DNA of 6,096 nt from Candidatus Beckwithbacteria bacterium (lineage in GTDB: Bacteria > Patescibacteriota > Microgenomatia > UBA1400 > CG1-02-47-37), in NCBI GenBank assembly GCA_030699295.1, contig JAUYJQ010000021.1, positions 1 through 6,096 of the forward strand. The letters run 5' to 3'. The notes under the pieces were generated by a model. That model ran no database searches. It worked only from the letters and a program-made list of their open reading frames with translations, and was not told where the DNA came from. Positions 1-5,321 of this stretch are shown here, in pieces; within the stretch, counting starts at the first letter, position 1, and each line of letters begins with the position of its first letter. The position numbers were made by a program, and so were the translations under genes.

Positions 1-23
1 TTTTTGACACAGTGGTAAGGCTT

Positions 24-2204
24 ATGAATGCTTTTTCTTGGCAGGTAAAAAAACGCTCGGGCGAAGTCCAGGTCTATTCTGAAGATAAGATCAGCCACTC
101 GATTTTCCGGGCCCAGGAAAACATCCATAAAGAAAACTTAAATCAGGCCAAAGCCATCGGTAAGCAAGTTATTGCTGAGTTAAAAAAACGTTTTGAGCAG
201 GACAAGATTTTGGGGTCAGACGAAATCGGCGACGTGGTCGAGCGGGTCTTGATTGACAACAAACTCTACGATATTGCCCGGGCGTTTATCATTGCCCGGG
301 AGCGCCAGCGCCAGGAGGCCAAGTTAGAGCGTGGTTTAGGGGTAGTTGATGACGTCGGCTTGCCTTATAGCTCGATTGTGGTTCTCAAGAATAAATATTT
401 AAGAAAAGACGATTCCGGCCGGCCCTTAGAAACACCCAAAGCCTGTTTTGAACGGGTGGCGGCGGCTTTAGCCAAAGCCGAAAAATCAGCCAAGAACCGT
501 TCTTTTTGGGCAGAACGGTTCTTTCAAGTGATGAAAGAACTCAAGTTTTTGCCCGGCGGCCGGACCCTGGCTAATGCCGGGACAGTCAACAACCAGCTGG
601 CTAATTGTTTTGTTATGCCCATGCCTGACTCAGTCGAGGGGATATTTGAATCGGTCAAAGAATCGTCGATATTAAAGAAAAACGGCGGCGGGGTCGGCTT
701 TACCTTTTCCCACCTGAGGCCCAAAGGCGATGTGGTAGCTACCACCACCGGCCGGGCAGCCGGGCCGGTAGCTTTGATGAAAATCGTCAACGACGCTTCG
801 GAAATGCTCCAGCAAGCCGGCGGACGCCGTTCCGGCAACATGGTGGTTTTGCATGTGACTCACCCGGATATTCTTGAGTTTATTACCTGCAAAGAAGACG
901 AGGGAATTTTACCCCACATTAATTTCTCTCTGGGAATTACTGATAAGTTTATGACCGCGGTCAAAAAAGACAAAAGCTGGGATCTAGTTAATCCGCGGAA
1001 CGGCGAGGTAGTTAACACCGTTGCCGCCCGGTCGATTTTTGAACTGGCCGCCTCATATGCCTGGAGAAATGGTGACCCGGGAATGATTTTTCTGGATCGG
1101 ATCAACCAGGATAACCCGACGCCTGAGGTCGGTGTTTTGGAAGCGGTCAATTTGTGCGGCGAACAACCGCTTTTGTCTTACGAGGCCTGTAACTTGGGTT
1201 CGGTCAATTTAGCTGCCCATGCGGGGACAAAAGACATAAACTGGTCCAAGCTCAAAGACACAGTCGAGACAGGGGTGAGGTTACTGGATAACGTGGTGAC
1301 TATATGTAAATACCCATTAAAAAGGGTTGAGACGGTGGTCAAAAGTAACCGTAAGATCGGTTTGGGCGTCATGGGCTGGGCTGATGTCTTGGTTAAGCTG
1401 GGGATTGCTTATAATTCTAAGACTGCTTTAACGTTAGCCGAAAAGACGATGAAATTTATTCAAAACATCTCGCGGGAAACGTCGGCTAAACTGGCTGAGG
1501 AAAAAGGCTCGTTTCCCAATTTTCCCGGCAGCCTGTGGGAAAAGAGGAGATTTAAAGCCTTTCGGAATGCGACTTTAACCACCATTGCCCCGACCGGATC
1601 GATAGCTATGGTGGCTGGTTGTGCCTACGGCATCGAACCCCATTTTGCTCTGGCGTTTTATAAAGAAGTTATGGGCGGGATACGCCTGCCGGAAATTAAT
1701 AACGAGTTGTTGACGGCGCTAAAGCAAGCCAATATTGATCTGTCTAATGGCTTGATTGATCAAATTGCCGCTGCCGGTACACTTCAATTAATTAAAGAGG
1801 TGCCGGAGGCAGTCAAAAAAGTGTTTGTGACTGCTCACGAACTGGAGCCGGAAGACCACATCAGAATGCAGGCGGCCTGGCAAAAATATACCGACAATGC
1901 AGTTTCTAAAACCATTAATCTTAAGCACGACTGCCGGGTGGAAGACGTGGTTAAGGCTTTTATGCTGGCCTGGGAATCGGGCTGTAAAGGGATTACTGTT
2001 TACCGGGATACCAGCCGGGCGGTTCAGGTTTTGAACGTCGGCTATAACCCCACTTCGCTAAAGCTTCGCGGGGCAAGCAAAAAAATATTAAAAAAAACTA
2101 ATCAAGCAGAAATTGACAAATGCCCCCAGTGCGGGACGAAAATGTTCAGGGCTGAGGGTTGTGCTACCTGCCCGAGTTGTGCTTTTTCCGTTTGTAGTTT
2201 GTAA
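24..2204 (+). CDS. nrdJ: Adenosylcobalamin-dependent (class II) ribonucleotide reductase
   Basis: Reduces ribonucleotides to deoxyribonucleotides in the cytoplasm with a cobalamin-generated thiyl radical. Numbering from the ATG at 24 (726 aa): an ATP-cone at about 8-97 (starting VKKRSGEVQVYSEDKI) for allosteric control, then the catalytic barrel. C195 (LANCF) and C389 (EACNLGS) are the expected redox cysteine pair. N376, C378 and E380 (NLCGEQPL) fit the radical site, and APTGSI near 522-527 the phosphate-binding loop. GITVYRDTSRAVQVL is a class II signature, and no class I tyrosine pair is seen. The tail is a zinc ribbon (C700, C703, C716, C719) with C724 near the end, matching the class II tail that re-reduces the active site. 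No intein. The start is uncertain: GTG at 12 is in frame, the frame is open to the window edge, and the TAAGG upstream of the ATG is only 3 nt away. The stop lies inside a palindrome. Confidence 0.95.
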   Translation: MNAFSWQVKKRSGEVQVYSEDKISHSIFRAQENIHKENLNQAKAIGKQVIAELKKRFEQDKILGSDEIGDVVERVLIDNKLYDIARAFIIARERQRQEAKLERGLGVVDDVGLPYSSIVVLKNKYLRKDDSGRPLETPKACFERVAAALAKAEKSAKNRSFWAERFFQVMKELKFLPGGRTLANAGTVNNQLANCFVMPMPDSVEGIFESVKESSILKKNGGGVGFTFSHLRPKGDVVATTTGRAAGPVALMKIVNDASEMLQQAGGRRSGNMVVLHVTHPDILEFITCKEDEGILPHINFSLGITDKFMTAVKKDKSWDLVNPRNGEVVNTVAARSIFELAASYAWRNGDPGMIFLDRINQDNPTPEVGVLEAVNLCGEQPLLSYEACNLGSVNLAAHAGTKDINWSKLKDTVETGVRLLDNVVTICKYPLKRVETVVKSNRKIGLGVMGWADVLVKLGIAYNSKTALTLAEKTMKFIQNISRETSAKLAEEKGSFPNFPGSLWEKRRFKAFRNATLTTIAPTGSIAMVAGCAYGIEPHFALAFYKEVMGGIRLPEINNELLTALKQANIDLSNGLIDQIAAAGTLQLIKEVPEAVKKVFVTAHELEPEDHIRMQAAWQKYTDNAVSKTINLKHDCRVEDVVKAFMLAWESGCKGITVYRDTSRAVQVLNVGYNPTSLKLRGASKKILKKTNQAEIDKCPQCGTKMFRAEGCATCPSCAFSVCSL
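492..540 (+). other. Two overlapping, mutually exclusive hairpins inside nrdJ
   Basis: Bases 492-503 (AAGAACCGTTCT) pair perfectly with 512-523 over an 8-nt loop (12 bp). Bases 518-526 (GTTCTTTCA) pair perfectly with 532-540 over a 5-nt loop (9 bp). The two stems share 518-523, so only one can form at a time. They lie in codons for KNRSFWAERFFQVMKEL of the reductase. The geometry resembles an attenuator or RNA switch. It could also be chance plus coding constraint, and no function is established. Confidence 0.4.
2175..2200 (+). repeat. Left direct repeat (3' end of nrdJ)
   Basis: These 26 bases, starting AGTTGTGC and ending TGTAGTTT, are identical to 3018-3043 in the same orientation, 843 bp apart. 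Allowing two mismatches (G2174/A3017 and G2201/A3044), the match runs over 32 bases (2173-2204 versus 3016-3047) and includes the TAA stop. This copy encodes the genuine end of the reductase, SCAFSVCSL. The length and gene-end position resemble the core of an attachment site used by integrating elements. That role is inferred. Confidence 0.85.
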
Positions 2205-2229
2205 CTTCAGGTACTCTACTTGAAGTTAC
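2201..2229. repeat. Left palindrome carrying the stop codons of both convergent genes
   Basis: A 13-bp stem (2201-2213 with 2217-2229, one G-T pair at 2210/2220) closes a CTC loop. Its central 23 bases match the right palindrome (2991-3013) with one difference (G2210 versus A2997). The reductase stop TAA (2202-2204) and the minus-strand stop TAA (2226-2228) lie at mirror-image positions in the two arms. It could act as a two-way transcription barrier between convergent genes, but neither side has a U-tract, so it is not a textbook intrinsic terminator. It may instead be the boundary of an inserted cassette. Confidence 0.8.
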
Positions 2230-2960
2230 TCTGTGAATTTAAAAGTGGAGAGGATTTGGTCCATTTCTAAAATCGTCGATTGATCGTAATTAGTGGGAAC
2301 GACGTAACTTATCGGTGGGACGGTTACAAAATTGCCGTTATTATCTTTGTTGTATATTCCCCATTCCTGCGGGTAATCTTCCTTCGGTGGAGGAGTTGGT
2401 GATGATTTTCTCCTGAAAGTGATTTGACCAGCTTTGATTTCGACAAATCCTCCTGGACATTTTGATTCGGCTAAAATCGGATTGTCCAGAAATTCATTGG
2501 TAAAGTCCGGATGATCCGAAAAAATACAGATTCCCGGACCGAAAGCAGTAGGGAAAGAAAAGACTATTTTATAGCCATTTTTAGATACTGAAAATTTGGG
2601 CACACCGACTTCAGCTTTCCAATCGTTTTCCGGTGAAGTCTCAACCAACCAATCCGGCGGATACATAATTGAGTGATTTTTGGGACTGGTATACGTTTCC
2701 CACCCGGCAGTGGGGTCGGCCGCCTCCGCCATCGGTTGCGGCGAGCCAGAGGGTGACGGGACGGTTGTTAAAGGGGAAGGGCTTGGTGTTTGCATCGTTG
2801 CCAATTGATTTTGCAGCTGCCGGTTTTGCCAGAAAAGATAGCCGGAAATAGCCAGCGAGAAAATTGCCAGAATTAATACGAGTGGAATTGTCCAGGAAGC
2901 TTTGGGTGTAAGCGGAGTTGGCATCGGAGCAACAGGCGGCAGGTTAATTTCTTCGGCCAT
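2226..2960 (-). CDS. Membrane-anchored protein with Pro/Ser linker, function unknown
   Basis: I do not recognise a specific function for this 244-aa protein. In order it has a short proline-rich N-terminus (1-20), one hydrophobic helix at about 24-44 (IPLVLILAIFSLAISGYLF), a short polar stretch (WQNRQLQNQLATM), a flexible linker rich in Pro, Ser and Thr (58-76), and a soluble domain (about 84-244). The domain opens with GWETYTSPKNHSIMYPPDW and closes with ILSTFKF, a pattern shared with PsbP-like or uncharacterised lipoprotein-like extracytoplasmic domains common in Patescibacteria. C145 and C168 could form a disulfide outside the cell. A signal-anchor orientation with the C-terminus outside is likely. 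It is the only minus-strand gene, convergent with nrdJ and divergent from the kinase gene, and has no link to nucleotide metabolism. This and the flanking repeats suggest it arrived separately. No Shine-Dalgarno precedes the ATG, and a -10 box sits 6 nt upstream. Confidence 0.85.
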   Translation of the reverse strand: MAEEINLPPVAPMPTPLTPKASWTIPLVLILAIFSLAISGYLFWQNRQLQNQLATMQTPSPSPLTTVPSPSGSPQPMAEAADPTAGWETYTSPKNHSIMYPPDWLVETSPENDWKAEVGVPKFSVSKNGYKIVFSFPTAFGPGICIFSDHPDFTNEFLDNPILAESKCPGGFVEIKAGQITFRRKSSPTPPPKEDYPQEWGIYNKDNNGNFVTVPPISYVVPTNYDQSTILEMDQILSTFKFTE

Positions 2961-2966
2961 AAAACC

Positions 2967-2997
2967 AGTATAACATATATAGTTTGATATACTTCAA
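2967..2997 (-). promoter_or_regulatory. Predicted promoter of the membrane-protein gene
   Basis: On the minus strand, TATACT (2972-2967) is preceded by TG one base away (2975-2974), giving an extended -10 box. TTGAAG (2997-2992), inside the right palindrome, could be a weak -35 with a 19-nt spacer. Only 6 nt separate the -10 from the ATG at 2960, so transcription would begin at or next to the start codon and the mRNA would be leaderless. The palindrome overlapping the -35 could serve as an operator. Confidence 0.6.
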
Positions 2998-3013
2998 GTA
3001 CTCTACTTGAAGT
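2991..3013. repeat. Right palindrome
   Basis: A perfect 10-bp inverted repeat, ACTTCAAGTA and TACTTGAAGT, around a CTC loop. Together with the copy at 2204-2226 it brackets the minus-strand gene. It lies just upstream of that gene's promoter and 4 nt before the right copy of the nrdJ tail. Possible roles are a dimeric regulator site overlapping the -35, a cassette boundary, or one member of a dispersed palindromic repeat family. Confidence 0.8.
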
Positions 3014-3017
3014 GACA

Positions 3018-3043
3018 AGTTGTGCTTTTTCCGTTTGTAGTTT
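3018..3043 (+). repeat. Right direct repeat: orphan copy of the nrdJ 3' end
   Basis: Identical to 2175-2200. Read in frame and continued to 3047, it encodes SCAFSVCSL and a TAA stop, the same C-terminus as the reductase, but with Leu as TTA instead of TTG and Thr instead of Pro as the preceding codon. It is cut off from the rest of nrdJ by the minus-strand gene, and no start codon or upstream coding sequence supports its expression. It is best read as a remnant of the pre-insertion nrdJ end or as an attachment-site copy. Confidence 0.8.
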
Positions 3044-3048
3044 ATAAG
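3020..3048 (+). promoter_or_regulatory. Possible weak promoter for the kinase fusion gene
   Basis: TATAAG (3043-3048) differs from the -10 consensus at one base and is followed 7 nt later by the ATG at 3056. The hexamer 17 nt upstream, TTGTGC (3020-3025), is a poor -35. The base that completes the -10 (A3044) is one of the few differences from the left repeat (G2201). A local promoter would be useful here because the minus-strand gene separates this operon from nrdJ. The call is tentative. Confidence 0.3.
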
Positions 3049-3055
3049 ATAAAGT

Positions 3056-4408
3056 ATGCGTAAAAAAAGAGGCAAGCTGGTAGTGCGCCACGGCCCGATG
3101 TGGTCGGATAAAACCACCTGGTTAATTGCCCAAATGGCCGACTTGCCTAGTTTAGCCTTCAAACCCAGTATTGATAATCGTTACACTGATAAAGCGGTTT
3201 TGCGCAGCCACACCGGTGCCGAAGAGGAAGCTGTCTTAGTCGATAAACATAAACCCAAACTGCTCTGGGACAAAGTCAAATCCGGCCGGGTTGATCGGGT
3301 GATTATTGATGAAACTAATTTTTTTGACGACCGGCTAATTAAAGTCATCAATAAAATTATCAGTAGCGGCATCGACGTTTTTGCCGCCGGTTTGCTTCTG
3401 GATTCCGACCGCAAAGAATTCGGGCCAACCAAGAAATTGAGCCGTATGGCCGACGAAGTCATCGAGGGCCGGGCCCGCTGTGATTTCCGCTATGCTAATG
3501 GGTTTTGTTTAAGCCCGGCCAAGTACACCTTTGCCAAAGCCAAAAAATCCGGCCAGCTGGTGGTCGGTGCCGCCGACCTTTATGGTGCCGCCTGTGAAGA
3601 GCACTACCATCTATTGCATGTCACCAAAGAGAAGAACGGACAGTGGTTGAACCGCCTGCGTTTACCCAAAAGAGTTAAGTTAACAGCGGAGGTCAAGACC
3701 TATCTAACTAACCTTAAACTGCCGTATTTGCGCCGGCCGTTAAAATTTTCTGAAAGCCGTTTTCCACGGATCGAAGTCGGGGCCGATACCATGCGGGTAG
3801 GTAAAACCACGGCGGTCAAGGTTTTGGGCCAAGAGTTAAAGAGCCGGGGATTGCCGGTCAAAGTCTCTTTTGAAGACTGGCGCCATAACCCGCATTTGAC
3901 TAAAAGCTACAAAGACTCGTCTCTGGCAATTTTAAATTCGCAAAAATGGTTTGCCAAAAGAAAGTATGAGCAGTTACACCTCGGGGCAAAAAAAGCTATC
4001 TGGATTCAGGATGTCCATCCGGAAATGGATTTTTGCTACGCTTTAACCAACCTGATTTTAGGCAGGATGACTTTAAAGCACTTTAAAGACTACGCTGAAT
4101 ATTTTTACAGTTTTGATTGGGCCCATTTGCCGGCAGCTGACGCGCTTTTATATCTAACTGCCAGCGACGAAGTGGTTATTGCCCGGGCCAAAAAAAACCT
4201 GCGGCCGTTTGAAACCATCGAGAATGATTACTTTATAGTTATGAAACGGGTCAATCAGGCCTGGTTGGCCGGGACTAAGTATTTGTTAGACGTGGTAGTA
4301 ATGCCGGTTAATACCGATAACTTTAATTTTGCCACCAGTAAGGGCGCCAAACAAAAATTAGCCAAAAAAGTCTTAAAGAAGTTAGCCGAATTGGGCTGGC
4401 GGTATTGA
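3056..4408 (+). CDS. Fused thymidine kinase / deoxynucleoside kinase
   Basis: Probable bifunctional salvage enzyme phosphorylating deoxynucleosides with ATP. Residues 6-187 resemble type II thymidine kinase: P-loop GPMWSDKT (13-20), KPSIDNRY (36-43), SHTG (51-54), DETNFF (85-90) with the likely catalytic E86, GLLLDSDRKEFG (112-123), and potential zinc ligands C142, C151, C180 and H183. After a linker, residues 237-450 resemble the dNK/dCK/dGK family: P-loop-like GADTMRVGKTT (242-252), FEDW (272-275), NSQKWFAKRKYEQ (294-306), QDVHPEMDF (318-326), YLTASDEVVIARAKK with a lid R383 and E386, and a C-terminal helix. Oddities: the thymidine kinase P-loop has Asp18 where Gly is usual, the second P-loop is non-canonical, and the DRS-type motif has lost its Arg. 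The 450-aa length is about twice that of either family. It overlaps the next gene by 1 nt. No clear Shine-Dalgarno. One or both sites may be altered or inactive. Confidence 0.8.
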   Translation: MRKKRGKLVVRHGPMWSDKTTWLIAQMADLPSLAFKPSIDNRYTDKAVLRSHTGAEEEAVLVDKHKPKLLWDKVKSGRVDRVIIDETNFFDDRLIKVINKIISSGIDVFAAGLLLDSDRKEFGPTKKLSRMADEVIEGRARCDFRYANGFCLSPAKYTFAKAKKSGQLVVGAADLYGAACEEHYHLLHVTKEKNGQWLNRLRLPKRVKLTAEVKTYLTNLKLPYLRRPLKFSESRFPRIEVGADTMRVGKTTAVKVLGQELKSRGLPVKVSFEDWRHNPHLTKSYKDSSLAILNSQKWFAKRKYEQLHLGAKKAIWIQDVHPEMDFCYALTNLILGRMTLKHFKDYAEYFYSFDWAHLPAADALLYLTASDEVVIARAKKNLRPFETIENDYFIVMKRVNQAWLAGTKYLLDVVVMPVNTDNFNFATSKGAKQKLAKKVLKKLAELGWRY

Positions 4409-5022
4409 TGCTGATAGTGTTTGAAGGCATTGATGGTAGCGGTAAGTCGACCCAAGTTAAATTATTCCCGGCCGATAAAAAATTGTCTTTTCCACGTTAC
4501 AATAAGTTTTTCGGTAAAATTATCCGCTTGGTTTTGACCAAAAAATGGGCGAGTCGGCTTAATCCTTATGCGGTGTCATTTTTTTATGCTGTGGATCGGT
4601 GGCTGGCTAAACCGCAAATAAATAGCTGGTTAGCAGCCGGTAAGACGGTCTTACTCGATCGTTATACCTATTCCAGTATGGCCCATCAGGGAGCCAAGTT
4701 GGAAGGTGCTGCACAGGTAAAATTAGTTAACTGGATTGATTGGCTGGAAAATAATTTTTTTAAACTGCCGCTGGCAGATAACATAATTTATATAAATGTT
4801 CCACCGCGCGTTTCGCAAAAATTATTGCGTTCACGCCGAAAAGATTTAGCTGATGCGGATATGGCTTACCAGCAAAAAACCGCCAAAGTTTATGAGGTTT
4901 TAGCCAAAAGATTTAAATTTACGGTCATCAATTGCGTTGATAAGCAAAATCGACTATTATCAAAAGATAATGTTAGGCGAAAAGTTGCCGCAGCAGCAAA
5001 GTCTTTAATAAGCAAGATTTGA
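4408..5022 (+). CDS. tmk: Thymidylate kinase (dTMP kinase), compact form
   Basis: Phosphorylates dTMP to dTDP with ATP. Counting from the ATG at 4408 (204 aa): P-loop EGIDGSGKSTQ (6-16), FPRY (28-31), VDRW (62-65), LLDRYTYSSMAHQGAK (82-97) with the family DRY motif and the QGA thymine-site segment, and a basic lid around RSRRKDLADAD (141-151). All are standard for the family. Only about 11 residues separate the P-loop from FPRY, so the usual long first helix and second strand are much reduced, and the acidic segment after it is also short. The ATG shares its A with the previous stop (TGATG), giving translational coupling. A TTG at 4405 is an alternative start. It sits logically after the fused kinase, whose thymidine kinase domain would supply dTMP. 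Confidence 0.92.
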   Translation: MLIVFEGIDGSGKSTQVKLFPADKKLSFPRYNKFFGKIIRLVLTKKWASRLNPYAVSFFYAVDRWLAKPQINSWLAAGKTVLLDRYTYSSMAHQGAKLEGAAQVKLVNWIDWLENNFFKLPLADNIIYINVPPRVSQKLLRSRRKDLADADMAYQQKTAKVYEVLAKRFKFTVINCVDKQNRLLSKDNVRRKVAAAAKSLISKI

Positions 5023-5047
5023 CAGGCAATTTTACACGGTGTTTAAT
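5019..5047 (+). promoter_or_regulatory. Strong predicted promoter for the coiled-coil gene and udp
   Basis: A consensus -35 TTGACA (5019-5024), overlapping the tmk stop codon, is followed after exactly 17 nt by TTTAAT (5042-5047), one base from the -10 consensus. Transcription would start near 5054, which is an in-frame ATG, so the mRNA would be leaderless. The site allows the last two genes to be expressed independently of the upstream kinases. Confidence 0.65.
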
Positions 5048-5053
5048 CAATTT

Positions 5054-5320
5054 ATGCTCCAAAGAAAAAGAAAAACTACCGATGACCTGATGATCATTAA
5101 AAAAGACATACAGGCTATAAAGGGGAAATTAGCAACCTCGGCCACCAAAGACGACCTGAAAAGTTTGGCCGCCGAGACGAAAAAAGGCTTTGCCGAGGTA
5201 ATGTGGGAATTGAAAACCATTAGGGAAGAAAATATCGTTTTATCAGATATGAAACGCCAGATTAATGAGCACGAAGATCGGTTGGAAACAGTCGAAAGTA
5301 AATTAAGAATTGCCACATAA
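5054..5320 (+). CDS. Small coiled-coil protein, function unknown
   Basis: An 88-aa soluble, highly charged protein with no recognised catalytic motif. Most of it is predicted helix with heptad-like spacing of hydrophobic residues, notably IIKKDIQAIKGKL, TKKGFAEVMWELKTI and INEHEDRLETVESKL, so it probably self-associates or binds a partner through a coiled coil. No signal peptide or membrane segment. I prefer the ATG at 5054 because the promoter just upstream would start transcription there. GTG at 5039 is in frame and would add five residues, but it lies within the promoter spacer. The stop is one base before the uridine phosphorylase ATG, so the two are co-transcribed and probably translationally coupled. 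Similar short coiled-coil proteins are common in Patescibacteria, and their role is unknown to me. Confidence 0.75.
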   Translation: MLQRKRKTTDDLMIIKKDIQAIKGKLATSATKDDLKSLAAETKKGFAEVMWELKTIREENIVLSDMKRQINEHEDRLETVESKLRIAT

Positions 5321-5321
5321 T

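Larger units (their letters stand above)
2205..3017. mobile_element. Putative inserted cassette in the 3' end of nrdJ
   Basis: The interval holds one minus-strand gene and is bracketed by two copies of a palindrome and, outside these, by two direct copies of the nrdJ tail. The order is R1-R2-gene-R2-R1, where R1 is the nrdJ tail and R2 the palindrome. Both R2 loops read CTC on the plus strand, so the R2 copies are also in direct orientation. Collapsing the R1 copies gives an nrdJ ending in TTA TAA followed 8 nt later by the kinase ATG, a natural operon junction. This fits integration of a circular or excisable unit at a gene end that regenerates the coding sequence. No transposase or integrase is inside, so the unit would be non-autonomous or a remnant. 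The repeats are seen directly; mobility is inference. Confidence 0.55.

Noticed and set aside
4..9. TTGACA at the window start as a -35 box for nrdJ
   Set aside because: At 16-18 nt spacing no -10-like hexamer follows (AATGCT at best), and transcription would begin inside the gene.
743..775. GC-rich inverted repeat CCGGCC/GGCCGG in nrdJ
   Set aside because: Only about 6 bp pair, and it falls in codons for the conserved TTGRAAGPV segment, so coding constraint explains it.
524..1372. Minus-strand open frames opposite nrdJ
   Set aside because: They lie wholly antisense to a strongly supported conserved gene and have low-complexity or unrelated translations.
24..2204. Intein or split in nrdJ, common in reductase genes
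   Set aside because: All motifs follow in normal order and spacing over 726 aa, with no splicing-domain sequence.
2201..2229. Textbook intrinsic (Rho-independent) terminator
   Set aside because: The stem is strong, but neither strand has a U-tract after it. The stem is also AT-balanced rather than GC-rich. Kept as a palindrome only.
2669..2851. Plus-strand 60-aa open frame within the minus-strand gene
   Set aside because: It is a shadow of the membrane-protein gene, with no start signal or recognisable motif.
2205..3017. Complete insertion sequence
   Set aside because: The only gene inside is a membrane-anchored protein with no transposase or integrase motif. The flanking repeats are direct and much longer than usual target duplications.
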